Shown here: in pieces, positions 10,741 through 21,967 of the stretch
Layout of the letters: each line of letters starts with the position of its first letter
Position numbering within the stretch: position 1 is the stretch's first letter
Assembly (NCBI GenBank): GCA_933207985.1
Contig: OW240921.1
Span: 114,702,021-114,766,020, forward strand
Length of the DNA stretch: 64,000 bases
Source: Pelobates cultripes
Taxonomy: Eukaryota; Chordata; Amphibia; Anura; Pelobatidae
Direction: 5' to 3'
Translations under genes and position numbers: made by a program
Notes under the pieces: generated by a model
Told to the model about the DNA's origin: nothing
Databases searched by the model: none
The model's input: the letters and a program-made list of their open reading frames with translations, nothing else

Positions 10741-13700
10741 ATTAGCACAGCTAGGGGAGTGGGCCTTGACATAGCCAGGAGGTAGGCATAACTGCTGAAG
10801 GAAGTTGAGTGACAGCTAGTAAGCTGGCGAGTGGAGCTACAATGGGAGAAGTTATACCGGCCATTTTGTGAAGTGGTCATCTTAACTAAACCTAAACTTA
10901 CCTGTTAGTTGTCTCAGGTTTGGGTAGGTTTTTTTTCATTTTTTTCAGGTGTTCATGTGGCGGTGAGGGAGCGTGGAGTTGCTTTCTGCAGGAGCGGTTG
11001 GCATCCCCTGTGCCTTCTGGTGGGCCGGTGGTGGATCCGGAGCGAGTACAGGGAGCGCCGCTCTAGGATGAGGGATAGCAAGTCACTGGGTGTCCCAGGC
11101 CAGGCTACTTCTCGGGATCATTCCATGGATAGGACCAGGCGCAGCGAGGATAGACGGCCCACGGTCGTTCACCGCAGCGGAGACAGGAGCCCTTCTGTCA
11201 GGCATTACAGTAGGGGGTGTTCAACGGTGCAGGGCTTCAAGGTCGCCTAGTAGGAGTTATCAGAAGGGTAGGCTTACCTCGTATGCCCAATTTGGCCAGG
11301 CAGCCAAACTTTGTGAGGAAAAGGAAGGTGGTCGGGAACATGGGAAGGGCTCCTATGAGCAGACTACCCAGGTTGTCTTCTTCCTGCAGGTCAGCAACTC
11401 TTTCTCCTACGGTCCTGAGGCGGGACCAGATGGCCAGATGCAGAATCTATAACGCCACTCCTGAACCTCTCAAGGTGGATGGAAGGACAGCAGCCCCGCG
11501 GTCGGCTACGGCAGGGGTTCTGACAGTCAGTCTTCTTCTGTACTACACTCCGGGAATCTCTTAGATAGCTTGAGGGCCTTTCTTAACACTTGGGCTGGTG
11601 TGGATACACAGGAGGCACATTTTAGTTGGATGTGGGGTCCACCGGCAGGCGGGAGAGGGGAGGCTATGACGTTTCCGGTGGCTGGGGCAGGCAATGTTTA
11701 GGGTGGGACTACAGTGACTTCACTCGGGTCAGGGACATCGGCAGTGGTCAGCGAGCGTGTGGAGTTGACTGGTGAGATCCCTGAGGTAGCCAGGCAGAAT
11801 GTACACGTGTCATTCATTGGGCCTTTGGGTTGTCATCTAAAATCGGAAGTGAAGGAAAAGATTTGGCAGAGTGAATTCCTCGAGATCTTCTTGCTTCTTC
11901 CTTTGGATGAATATCTTGATCTGAAAGAGGAAGATAAGAAAGAGGAGGAGGAAAAGAGGCGAGGGTATCGGAAGATACCCAAGTCTTTTGGGATTTGGCT
12001 TCAGGTATTCTGCATTTTGACTAGTGTTTTGGGAGAGAAATTTCCGAGCGATGTTCTCAGCTTTTCTGCTATTTGGATGGGATCTGGGAGGCTTATTGTA
12101 CTTATGGAGGTTTAGCGTGGTGAAAATATGACCAGCAGTTCCACCAAAGGTTGTCGGTGAATCCCAGGATGCGGTGGGACCAGATGGACGTACCTCTATG
12201 GATGAAACTGATGAATGCCCAGAAAGCTGTACCCTTTCAGGGTGGGGCCGGCGTTGGATCAACCTCCTCTTCGTCGGCCAGTCAAAATAAAGGGTTCTGT
12301 TGAACGTTTAATGAAGGATGCTGCAAGTAGGGTGCCTTGTGTAAGTTTAAGCACAAATGTTTGGGCTGTGGGGGGGCCCACGGCCCAACAGGTGCTTCAA
12401 GTGGGGAAAGTCTGCATCTGCCGGCAGAACCGGGGGTGCAGTGGCGCCATCCACTTCCACTGGGGGCAACCCCAGTGAATGTCGGCATGATGGTGCCTTG
12501 GCTAAGCCGTTACGGTAACCAGGGTGACGCGCAGTTATTGTAGGATGGGTTTTTAAGAGAGTTTGTTATTCCTTTTAAGGAAAGGGTTTTGAGTCAATTG
12601 AGTGACAACTTGAAGTCGGTCGCAGAGCATCCGGAGGTGGTTCTATAAATTGGCTAAAGAGGTTCAGCTGGTTAGGATAGCAGGGCCGTTCTAACAGCCT
12701 CCATTGGCAGGCTTGCAGATTTCACTTTTGGGCATGGTGCCTAAGAAAGAACTGAGTAAGTTCCACCTGATCCATCACTTGTCATATCCGAAAGGTTCTT
12801 CGGTGAATGATGACATTGATGCGGTCCTGTGTTCTGTCTCCTACGCATTATTTGACTAGGAGAAACAAGGAGTGCAGCTGGACTTTCCTCTGGAGTTGGT
12901 GACACTGGAGTTGTTTGGTTTTTGGAGTTTTGGTTGGCAAGGCATTAGTGGGGAAATTTTCCGGAAGGTGGCAAGGGGCACCAATGCTAGAGGTAATGAT
13001 CTGGGCATGGTCCCAAAAAAGGAATTGGTCAGATGGATGAAGAGGAATGTGAACTGGCTATGAGAGCTAGCTCCAGGTGTGGTGGTGGTGTGGTCCGAGA
13101 TGGTTCCTCGGTTTCACTGGCGACATGCCAAGGATCCGACTGTGGTGGCATGATTCCGTGGTGTTGGGGACAAATCAATAAAATGATGGAGGTTTTTATA
13201 AGGCATTTAGGTGGAGTAGCAGTGAGGCACAGGGGAAGGCATGCTTCCTGGTTACTTCAGGAGGGATGGTTTACATCTTTTGGATGTGTGGTGTGACCCT
13301 TTTTATTTTCAGCCTTGAGGAAGGCCTTCAACAGGCCTTGTTTATGTGTGGTGGGGGCGCTCAGGAGCTTTAAGTGTCAAGTCCTGAGCTATAGTGGGGC
13401 ATGGCAAGGTTAAATTGGGGGGGTAGATAGAGGTGGAAGTGGGCATCCTGAGGTTTAGTGTGGATTAGGCTGTGTTACACTTGGTTTGTAGATTCGAGCC
13501 CGTCGGTGGCTCCAAACCTAGGGCTGTAGCGATGTCTTGGTACACCCCTGCAATTGAACTTGTGGGTAGCAGTGTCATGGTACATCCCTACAATTTCATC
13601 TGTTGGAAATGTGGTCATATTGGACTGCCAGTTTCTGTGTTAATATGTTAATTGATTGATATTGTGGGGTTATTGCCAGGGGTATGTTATGTATATGTGG

Positions 13701-13830
13701 GGATGTTGGCTTTAATAATATTTGTTAGCAATGGCCCTAGTTGTTATTTCTTAATTAATTAATTATTAATAAAGCTGTCGACTAATATTTCCAACAGTAT
13801 AACCTGTGTCAGTGTCTTAATGGGGTTCAG
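10740..13830 (+). mobile_element. Degenerate DIRS-like (tyrosine-recombinase) retroelement
   Basis: GC-richer than its surroundings. Many frames are interrupted, but family-typical pieces can be read: a cysteine-rich CKFKHKCLGCGGAHG (near 12340), SRYGNQGDAQLL then a glycine-aspartate-rich stretch leading to IPF (near 12510-12580), and MVPKKELSKFHLIHHLSYP with GSSVNDDI (near 12735-12820). These are the gag end and the start of the polymerase of amphibian DIRS-like elements. Most of the polymerase and the recombinase are missing or unreadable. The overlapping open frames at 10909-11564 are not convincing genes. The 3' part (13300-13830) is non-coding. Confidence 0.5.
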
Positions 13831-13984
13831 GGTAAGGTTAGCCGGTAAATACGAATGCCGATAAATACGACTGTGCGTCTGTTATGCCAAACTATAACTA
13901 TATAAATGCACTCAAAGCCTCTTACTAACCCTCTTACTAACCCAAAGCATCTTAGGAGGAAATTTTATTTGCTAAGATACATAG

Positions 13985-14260
13985 AATTTCAACTATAAAA
14001 ACAATGAAAAACAACACAAATGTTAATGAGTCAGTACAATTACTAAAATTGTTAAAAAATAATACATTTTTAGATCTATGGAGAATATATAATCCAACAG
14101 AGAAAGATTTAATTTGTTACTCTGAGACAAATTACTCTTACTCCAGAACAGATCTTTTCCTGGTTATGATAATCCTGACCAAAAATATTAAAAGGATAGA
14201 AATAAGGGAAACAACATGGTTAGACCATAATGTAGTAATTTTAGAATTAAAATAGAATAC
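13985..14260 (+). pseudogene. L1 endonuclease-domain fragment
   Basis: The frame from 14004 contains FLDLWRIYNPTEKD, then YSYSRTDLFL and WLDHNVVILEL, the C-terminal end of an L1 apurinic endonuclease domain. It is truncated on both sides and followed by CR1 sequence. Confidence 0.7.
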
Positions 14261-14479
14261 ACATAATGGTAAAAGAACTAATTGGCATTTAAAGAAAAAA
14301 TATATATACCAGTAAGGAAAAAACCTTGTGACACAGAGAATAAATATAAATATAAATACAAACGTATATACTGAATATGAATATCACAGGATACCTAAAA
14401 AACAGAAAATACACAACATAGTGTGAACTGTTTAAAAACATATTATGAAGAGATGGGGTAGGAGTTCCACTCACATGAC

Positions 14480-16735
14480 TTAGAGCCATTCCAGGCTCTG
14501 TATTTTGGGATCTTATGTGCCACAAAGGGCGATATGATCCAAATCCCCAAGACTTCCAAAGAACTGTATGATAGAATATGGGTAGAGGAGTCATTATCAG
14601 ACTGGAGCAATTTAAATGGAGTCCAAGAGAAATGGGATTATTTAAAAGTTGCACTATTGAAGGCAACAAAAAAATTGCATTAGGCTTGTCAGTAAAAGCA
14701 AAAAATTCAAGAAACCACTGTTGTACTCCGCAGATGTGGCCAAAATAGTTAAAAAAAAAAGTTAGCATTTAGGAATTATAAAAAAAAAACAGAGCGAGGA
14801 AGACAAAATGATCTATAAGATTAGACAGAAAGAGGCTAAGCAAGTTATAAGAGCTTCCAAATCACACACAAAAGAGAAAATAGCACAGTCAGTAAAAAAG
14901 GGGGATAAAACATTTTTTAGATACATAAATGAGAAAAGAAAAGTAAAACAAGGATTAGTTAGATTAAAAACAAAAGAAGGAAGGTATGTAGAAGAGGATA
15001 AAGGTGTAGCTGACTGCCTCAATGAATATTTTTGTTCTGTATTTACAGATGAAAATGAAGGAAAGGGACCTCAGTTGAGAAAAAGGATAAATGAGTCATT
15101 TATTACACGTGAGTTTACAGAGGAAGAGGTTATATTTCAACTGTCAAAAGTAAAGACAAATAAGTCAATGGGACCTGATGGAATACACCCAAATCTATTA
15201 AAAGAGCTTAGTGGTGTACTAGCAAAACCATTAACAGATTTATTTAACCAATCATTATTAACAGGAGTAGTCCAGGAAGATTGGAAGTTAGAGAATGTTG
15301 TGCCCATTTACAAGAAAGGTAATAGGGAGGAGTCGGGCAACTATAGGCCAGTAAGCCTTACTTCAGTAGTGGGGAAAGTGATGGAAACCATGTTAAAGGA
15401 TAGGATTGATGAACATCTAAAAACACATGGATTTCAAGATCAGAGACAACATGGGTTTACTTCAGGGAGATCATGCCAAACTAATCTTATTGATTTTTTT
15501 GATTGGGTAACTAAAATTATAGATCAGGGTGGTGCAGTAGACATTGCTTACCTAGATTTCAGTAAGGCTTTTGACACTGTTGCACATAGAAGGCTTATCA
15601 ATAAACTGCAATCTTTAAGTTTGGATTCCAATATTGTTGAATGGGTAAGGCAGTGGCTGAGTGACAGGCAACAGAGGGTTGTAGTTAATGGAATATATTC
15701 GAAGCTTGGACTTGTCACCAGTGGGGTACCTCAGGGATCTGTACTTGGACCCATTTTCTTTAATATTTTTATTAGTGATATTGCAGAAGGTCTTGATGGT
15801 AAGGTATGTCTTTTTGCTGATGATACTAAGATATGTAACAGGGTTGATGTTCCAGGAGGGATAAGCCAAATGACAAATGATTTAGGTAAACTAGAAAAAT
15901 GGTCAGAATTGTGGCAACTGACATTTAATGTGGATAAGTGCAAGATAATGCATCTTGGACGTAAAAACCCAAGGGCAGAGTACAGAATATTTGATAGAGT
16001 CCTAACCTCAACATATGAGGAAAGGGATTTAGGGGTGATTATTTCTGATGACTTAAAGGTAGGCAGACAATGTAATAGAGCAGCAGGAAATGCTAGCAGA
16101 ATGCTTGGTTGTATAGGGAGAGGTATTAGCAGTAGAAAGAGGGAAGTGCTCATGCCATTGTACAGAACACTGGTGAGACCTCACTTGGAGTATTGTACAC
16201 AGTACTGGAGACCGTATCTTCAGAAGGATATTGATACCTTAGAGAGGGTTCAGAGAAGGGCTACTAAACTGGTTCATGGATTGCGGGATAAAACTTACCA
16301 GGAAAGGTTAAAGGATCTTAACATGTATAGCTTGGAGGAAAGACGAGACAGGGGGGATATGATAGAAACATTTAAATATATAAAGGGAATCAACACAGTA
16401 AAGGAGGAGACTATATTTAAAAGAAGAAAAACTACCACAACAAGAGGACATAGTCTTAAATTAGAGGGACAAAGGTTTAAAAATAATATCAGGAAGTATT
16501 ACTTTACTGAGAGGGTAGTGGATGCATGGAATAGTCTTCCAGCTGAAGTGGTAGATGTTAACACAGTAAAGGAGTTTAAGCATGCGTGGGATAGGCATAA
16601 GGCTATCCTAACTATAAGATAAGACTAGGGACTAATGAAAGTATTTAGAAAATTGGGCAGACTAGATGGGCCGAATGGTTCTTATCTGCCGTCACATTCT
16701 ATGTTTCTATGTTTCTATGTTCTATGATGGATCCT
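14480..16735 (+). mobile_element. CR1-type LINE, 5' truncated
   Basis: The element starts within the end of the endonuclease region (from about 14480, with stops), runs through the long polymerase frame, and ends with a non-coding tail containing repeats of TTCTATG at about 16698-16727, the microsatellite-type 3' end of CR1 elements. Confidence 0.85.
14808..16622 (+). CDS. CR1 LINE reverse transcriptase (ORF2 C-terminal 604 aa)
   Basis: Uninterrupted 604-aa frame for the reverse transcriptase of a CR1 non-LTR retrotransposon, the enzyme that copies its RNA at a nicked target. Visible motifs in order: NKSMGPDGIHP, VPIYKKGNRE then [28 protein letters not shown], the catalytic FADDTK (near residue 340), and the C-terminal RPHLEYC and RVQRRATKLV. 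The residues needed for polymerisation are present, but the endonuclease upstream is broken, so the copy could not move by itself. The M at 14808 is only the first methionine after the last stop; the native protein began further upstream. The clean frame suggests a fairly young insertion. Confidence 0.88.
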   Translation: MIYKIRQKEAKQVIRASKSHTKEKIAQSVKKGDKTFFRYINEKRKVKQGLVRLKTKEGRYVEEDKGVADCLNEYFCSVFTDENEGKGPQLRKRINESFITREFTEEEVIFQLSKVKTNKSMGPDGIHPNLLKELSGVLAKPLTDLFNQSLLTGVVQEDWKLENVVPIYKKGNREESGNYRPVSLTSVVGKVMETMLKDRIDEHLKTHGFQDQRQHGFTSGRSCQTNLIDFFDWVTKIIDQGGAVDIAYLDFSKAFDTVAHRRLINKLQSLSLDSNIVEWVRQWLSDRQQRVVVNGIYSKLGLVTSGVPQGSVLGPIFFNIFISDIAEGLDGKVCLFADDTKICNRVDVPGGISQMTNDLGKLEKWSELWQLTFNVDKCKIMHLGRKNPRAEYRIFDRVLTSTYEERDLGVIISDDLKVGRQCNRAAGNASRMLGCIGRGISSRKREVLMPLYRTLVRPHLEYCTQYWRPYLQKDIDTLERVQRRATKLVHGLRDKTYQERLKDLNMYSLEERRDRGDMIETFKYIKGINTVKEETIFKRRKTTTTRGHSLKLEGQRFKNNIRKYYFTERVVDAWNSLPAEVVDVNTVKEFKHAWDRHKAILTIR

Positions 16736-16739
16736 CAAT

Positions 16740-17060
16740 ATTTTCCAAATACAATTTATTGAGTATTAAAACAACCAAACAATATACTTACATTTGTGTA
16801 CTAAAAATAGAATGGTAGTGAGGTAAATTAAATACACAAATGGTTACACTTACCACATATTAGTAACCCAAAGAAAAAAAATATAAAGTGCAAGTATAAA
16901 GAACAGACAGCAAACGCGTTTCGGCGATGGTATCCATCTACAGTTCATTTGTTTAATCTGTTTCCTATTTCCTGTATTCACGATCAACCGCAACGTCATT
17001 TCCAGTACGTCCTGATGATGTCGCAGTCTCGTGAAACGCACTGTGGAATGCACCGTCCAA
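16740..17060. mobile_element. Inverted Penelope-type terminal repeat remnant with two hammerhead-like cores
   Basis: A minus-strand core around 16940-16918 has a good stem II (GATGG/CCATC) before GAAAC but a mutated CTGATGA. A plus-strand core has CTGATGA at 17012-17018 and GAAAC at 17033-17037 with a weak stem II. The two point away from each other, as expected for inverted terminal repeats. Confidence 0.35.
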
Positions 17061-17480
17061 AGGCCATTTTTTATGACATCATATAGATCGATTTCCCAAT
17101 CTCTCCTCCTGCACTCACAGTCTTTGTGTAGATATTTTGAAATGTCTCAAAACTCCATATTACTTATGGGAGTCCATTAGAAATCAATGGGAAAAAAGGA
17201 CAAATCCATTTAATATGAAAAAAACAACATATTATATACCCTATTCCTTATTAGGGAAAGAAAAGTGAGAAATATAATATATATTAAATTAAAAAGGCAT
17301 AAATATAATAATAAATAATTTTATAATGCACAAGATATATAGAATATGTTGATAAGACAAAAGCAGTGGAGAAAATATATGAAAATAAATAAAAGAAACT
17401 GCTAATATATAAAAGATGTATAAAAATATATTTAAAAAATTGTAGTCTATAAAAATATATATATGACATTATTCTAATTT
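17061..17480. other. Very AT-rich non-coding DNA
   Basis: Runs of short AT words (TATAAATA-like) without gene or recognisable element. Confidence 0.6.
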
Positions 17481-17760
17481 AGGTTCCCCACTCACCGCTC
17501 AGAGGTGGGGGTTAGGGGAGAGGACATTAGGTCACCCCCCTTTTTGGTATTTTGGGCCCCCATCCACCGCTCAGAGGTGGGGGCCATAGGGGGAGGACAT
17601 TAGGTCCCCCACATTATTTTACTTTAGGGCACCCACCCACCGCTCAGGTGTGGGGGCCGGGGAGGGCAATAGGTCCCCCTTCAGGTTAGAAGCCTGCACT
17701 CGCGCAGCACAGGTGGGGGCTCGGGAGGGGGGTGTGTTTTTTTTGGGTGGGGGGTTTACA
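17480..17760. repeat. G/C-rich tandem repeat, about 73-bp unit
   Basis: Three to four imperfect copies of a unit containing CACCGCTCAGAGGTGGGGG and GGACATTAGGTC, starting near 17487, 17559 and 17632. Similar G-rich units occur at 46200-46400 inside another element. Confidence 0.6.
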
Positions 17761-18030
17761 GTGAGCAGCCACAGGCGGTATAGCGAGTAGGGGCATAATT
17801 TACTAATATTAAATAATCTTTACTAAGTATTAGTAAATGTGGATGAAAGACCAATTTAGGTCTTTCAGCCTTTTAGTATATAGCTCCCTAATATCGTGGG
17901 AATTAAGTAGTTATCTACTTATTCATTCCTGTCATTCCATTGACAGGCTAAGTAACTAACATTTTATATGAATGTATGTTACTTGATTGTTGTAAGCATT
18001 GCAAATGCTTACAGCTAAATCCTGGCTATG

Positions 18031-18563
18031 TGTCAGGAAACTGACAGGGATCCAATACGCAGAGTGCGCACAGAAGGAGGTACGTATACCGGACCTTAGA
18101 ATGGCCGGACTAACGTAAGGACAAGCAAGAATAGTCAAAAGGTAAGCCGAGGTCAAGGGAGCCGGAGGACAGGTAAGCGAGATACAAGCCGAGTCAAAGG
18201 AGAGGAGAGGACAACAGGACAAAAGACAAGCAAGGGTCAAAACCGGAAACACAAGATAAAGAACGCGCTGAGTGACTAGCAAGCTAGAACCACGACAGGG
18301 CAATGAGCAGTAGTAAAGGTTTCCTTTAAATACCCTGTACCTAAATAGAGACCACGCCCCCAAAAGGTCCGGAATAGCGGTTCCCGGCACTTTATGCAAA
18401 TGCCGACGTCATGACGTCGACGCTAGCCGTCGCGTCATAAAAGGGGGAGGAGCTAGCGCGGCCGGCGCGAAAACGGCCGGAATATGCCGAAATGCTAAGG
18501 GAAGGGAGCCCCTAAGCAGAGAGGATGTCCTCCCTGGATACATCACCAACAGGTACCCTGACA
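18031..18563 (-). repeat. Gypsy 3' LTR (533 bp)
   Basis: Same length and, by eye, same sequence as the 5' LTR. The last codons and the stop of pol lie inside it (18563-18512). Confidence 0.95.
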
Positions 18564-21500
18564 GTACCCCCCCTTCTAGAAACGCCCACCGGGCGGATGG
18601 GACCTGGCTTAGAAGGAAAACGAACGTGGAAGGCCCGAAGAAGACGAGGAGCATGCACGTCTATACCAGGAACCCAAGACCTCTCTTCTGGACCATAACC
18701 TTTCCAGTCTATGAGGTATTGCAGCTTCCCCCTAGAAATACGAGAATCAAGGATGGACTTGATGATATATTCCTCCTGACCATCCACACGGACCGAGGAT
18801 GGAGGAGCAGAGCGGGAGGAAAATCTGTTACAAACAAGAGGTTTCAATAACGACACATGAAAAGAGTTAGGGATGCGTAGAGTAGGAGGTAGATCCAGCA
18901 AATAAGAAACCGGGTTGATCCTCCTCAGTACCCTGTAAGGACCAATGTAACGAGGAGCAAACTTCAAGGAAGGAACTTTCAGGCGAATGTGTCTGGTACA
19001 CAACCAGACCCTATCCCCCGGAGAAAAAATAGGAGCAGGACGTCTACGCCTATCAGCATGTGACTTAAACACCGCGGAACTACGTTCAAGAATTTGTCGA
19101 GTCTGATCCCACAACTTTCTCAGGTTGGCTATATGAATATCAACCGACGGTATACCCTGGGAAGGAGACACCGACGGAAGAACAGTAGGGTTAAAGCCAT
19201 AGTTCAAGAAAAAGGGGCTGTTACGAGTGGAACCACAAACAAGGTTGTTGTGAGCAAACTCCGCCCAAGGAATCAGACCGACCCAGTCATCCTGGTGTTC
19301 AGAAACAAAACAACGTAGATATTGCTCAATTTTTTGGTTAGTGCGTTCGGCTGCTCCGTTAGATTGGGGATGATAGGCCGAAGAAAAATTCAGTTTGATG
19401 CCCAACTGTGAACAGAAGGATCTCCAAAAACGGGAAATAAATTGGGAACCCCTGTCTGACACAATCTCATTGGGAATACCATGTAAACGGAAAATTTCTC
19501 TAGCAAATATCACGGCCAGTTCGGGAGAGGACGGAAGTTTAGGCAAGGGAACGAAATGAGCCATTTTAGTAAACCTGTCAAGGACCGTGAGGATAACTGT
19601 ATGCCTATTGGAAGCTGGTAGATCAACAATAAAATCCATAGCCAAACAAGCCCAAGGTTTGTTGGGAACGACTAAGGGCTGCAATAAACCACAAGGGAGA
19701 TCCCGCGGAAGTTTATTCCTGACACAAACATTGCAAGCCTTGACAAAGTCTTCCACATCCCTACGTAAACCGGGCCACCAGAAGTCTTTGGAGATCAGGC
19801 AGTAAGTTTTGTGGATGCCGGGGTGACCAGCGATCTTGCTATCGTGGAAACAGCGAATAATGTCCACTTGGAATTTGGGAGACACGAACAAGCGGCCCAC
19901 AGGAGTACGTTCGGGAGCAAGAGATTGTTCGTTCTGAATATCAGCGAGCAATGGAGAGTGTATTTTGACATTGGTGTTGGCGATAATATTGATTTCAGGA
20001 ATAATAGGGAACAAAGTATCCTCTGTAGAGGTGGTAGGTTCGTGCTGACGTGACAAAGCGTCTGCCTTAGTGTTCTTAGAACCAGGCCTGTAAGTAAGCA
20101 CATAATTAAAGTGTGTAAGGAACATAGACCAACGTGCCTGCCTGGCAGATAATCTTTTGGCCTCCCCCATATACGATAAATTCTTGTGGTCAGTCAAGAT
20201 AGTAACTGGGAGGACGGTGCCCTCTAACAAATGTCTCCATTCCTTTAATGCCATAATGATAGCTAAAAGTTCTCTATCACCAATGTCATATCTCCTTTCA
20301 GTGTGTGATAGTTTCTTGGAAAAAAAACCGCAAGGGTGCAGCGGCTTATCTAAACTTTGTCTTTGGGATAACACTGCGCCTATCCCTGTTTCAGACGCAT
20401 CAACTTCAAGTAAAAAGGGTAGAGAGGTATCAGGATGAACTAATACAGGTGCTGAGGCAAAAGACTGTTTGAGCGTTTCGAAAGCAGATAAAGCCTCAGT
20501 AGACCAGGTTTTGGTATCGGCTCCTTGTTTGGTCATATTAGTGATAGGAGCGATAACAGAGGAGTACCCTTTAATAAAACGTCTGTAATAATTAGAAAAT
20601 CCAAGAAATCTTTGTATGGCTTTGAGTCCCTTAGGTAAAGGCCAATCTAAAATCGATTTTAGTTTGGTCGGGTCCATCATAAACCCGTCTTTGGAAATTA
20701 CGTAACCTAAGAAAGTTACCTGAGACTGGTCAAAGCTACATTTTTCCAATTTACAATACAATCCATGTTGTAAAAGTTTCTGTAATACCTTTCTGACTTG
20801 TCTATGATGTGAATTAATGTCTCTAGAATGGATTAATATATCATCCAAATATACAATTACACATTCATGTTGGAATTCTCTAAGAACTTCATTGATCAAG
20901 TCTTGGAAGACGGCCGGGGCGTTACAAAGCCCAAACGGCATTACGGTATACTCATAATGCCCGTAACGGGTATTAAATGCTGTCATCCATTCATCTCCTT
21001 GTTTAATTCGCACTAAGTTATATGCTCCTCTTAAGTCAAGTTTAGTAAAAATACTCGAGCCCTTTAGTCTGTCAAAGAGTTCAGTAATCAAAGGAATAGG
21101 GTAAGCATTTCTGATAGTAATTTTGTTCAATCCCCGATAGTCTATACAAGGGCGTAAGGTACCGTCTTTCTTTTCTACAAAAAAGAAACCCGCCCCCGCC
21201 GGAGAAGAAGACTTTCTAATAAATCCCTTGTCTAAATTCTCCTTGATATATTCCTCTAAAACTAAGTTTTCCTTGGTGGATAGAGGGTATACCGTACCCC
21301 TGGGAGGCATAGTACCAGGGAAAAGTTTAATAGAACAGTCATAAGACCGGTGGGGAGGTAAAGTATCCGCCTTACCCTTGTCAAATACAGATTTGAGGTC
21401 TAGATATTGTAATGGTATCTGAACGTCTGTGGATTGAGAAGTGTTAGCATAAGAGTTCACGGGGCAAACAGAAGTAACTCTCTGCAGACATTCCTTCCTA

Positions 21501-21967
21501 CAACCCATACCCCAAGAAACGATTTCTCCACCCTCCCAGTCAATCTGAGGGTTGTGTCTCTTGAGCCAAGAATATCCTAGAACCACTGGGACTGCCGGGG
21601 AGGAAATTAACAGAAGGGAAATCAACTCTTCGTGGAAAATACCAACAGTAAGCTTAACGGGTTCGGTCTCATGGAATATTACTGGTTCAGATAAAGGTCT
21701 ACCATCTATGGCCTCAACGGCCAAGGGTGTATCTCTCAATTGGAATGGGATACAATGCTTATTAGCGAAAGTTTGGTCTATAAAGCTTTCTGCTGCTCCA
21801 GAATCTAATAATGCCATCGTAGCAATAAACCCCTTTTCCCAAGCTAGAGAGACAGGAATCAGAAGCCTATGGTCTTTTTTATTATGCATAGAGGACAGTA
21901 ATGAAACACCCAAGGCCCGTCCTCTAAGGGAACTTAGGTGCGAGCGTTTCCCGGACGATTTGGGCAA
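18512..21967 (-). CDS. Gypsy pol polyprotein (protease, RT, RNase H, integrase, chromodomain)
   Basis: Uninterrupted 1,151-residue frame. Domains: aspartic protease (LLDSGAAES, near residue 55); reverse transcriptase with FTKLDLRGAY and the catalytic YLDDIL (near 373); RNase H with LEVDASETGIG and TDHKNL; integrase with a zinc finger of two histidines (GHPGIH, near 720) and CNVC, then the D,D-35-E triad (MDFIVD, SDRGSQF, AAERTN); C-terminal chromodomain with YLIDWKGYGPEERSW (near 1065-1110), which in this family steers integration to marked chromatin. It is made as a gag-pol fusion by -1 frameshifting at 21946-21952, so the first residues before KRSHLSS are not translated from this M. The frame passes through the polypurine tract and stops 52 nt inside the 3' LTR. 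All catalytic residues appear intact. Confidence 0.95.
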   Translation of the reverse strand: MPKSSGKRSHLSSLRGRALGVSLLSSMHNKKDHRLLIPVSLAWEKGFIATMALLDSGAAESFIDQTFANKHCIPFQLRDTPLAVEAIDGRPLSEPVIFHETEPVKLTVGIFHEELISLLLISSPAVPVVLGYSWLKRHNPQIDWEGGEIVSWGMGCRKECLQRVTSVCPVNSYANTSQSTDVQIPLQYLDLKSVFDKGKADTLPPHRSYDCSIKLFPGTMPPRGTVYPLSTKENLVLEEYIKENLDKGFIRKSSSPAGAGFFFVEKKDGTLRPCIDYRGLNKITIRNAYPIPLITELFDRLKGSSIFTKLDLRGAYNLVRIKQGDEWMTAFNTRYGHYEYTVMPFGLCNAPAVFQDLINEVLREFQHECVIVYLDDILIHSRDINSHHRQVRKVLQKLLQHGLYCKLEKCSFDQSQVTFLGYVISKDGFMMDPTKLKSILDWPLPKGLKAIQRFLGFSNYYRRFIKGYSSVIAPITNMTKQGADTKTWSTEALSAFETLKQSFASAPVLVHPDTSLPFLLEVDASETGIGAVLSQRQSLDKPLHPCGFFSKKLSHTERRYDIGDRELLAIIMALKEWRHLLEGTVLPVTILTDHKNLSYMGEAKRLSARQARWSMFLTHFNYVLTYRPGSKNTKADALSRQHEPTTSTEDTLFPIIPEINIIANTNVKIHSPLLADIQNEQSLAPERTPVGRLFVSPKFQVDIIRCFHDSKIAGHPGIHKTYCLISKDFWWPGLRRDVEDFVKACNVCVRNKLPRDLPCGLLQPLVVPNKPWACLAMDFIVDLPASNRHTVILTVLDRFTKMAHFVPLPKLPSSPELAVIFAREIFRLHGIPNEIVSDRGSQFISRFWRSFCSQLGIKLNFSSAYHPQSNGAAERTNQKIEQYLRCFVSEHQDDWVGLIPWAEFAHNNLVCGSTRNSPFFLNYGFNPTVLPSVSPSQGIPSVDIHIANLRKLWDQTRQILERSSAVFKSHADRRRRPAPIFSPGDRVWLCTRHIRLKVPSLKFAPRYIGPYRVLRRINPVSYLLDLPPTLRIPNSFHVSLLKPLVCNRFSSRSAPPSSVRVDGQEEYIIKSILDSRISRGKLQYLIDWKGYGPEERSWVPGIDVHAPRLLRAFHVRFPSKPGPIRPVGVSRRGGTVRVPVGDVSREDILSA
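18564..18576 (-). promoter_or_regulatory. Polypurine tract
   Basis: AGAAGGGGGGGTAC on the minus strand directly abuts the 3' LTR and would prime second-strand synthesis. It is also translated as part of pol. Confidence 0.75.

Noticed and set aside
10909..11564. Overlapping arginine-rich ORFs on the plus strand
   Set aside because: They lie in the gag-like part of a decayed DIRS-like element and no single frame is supported.
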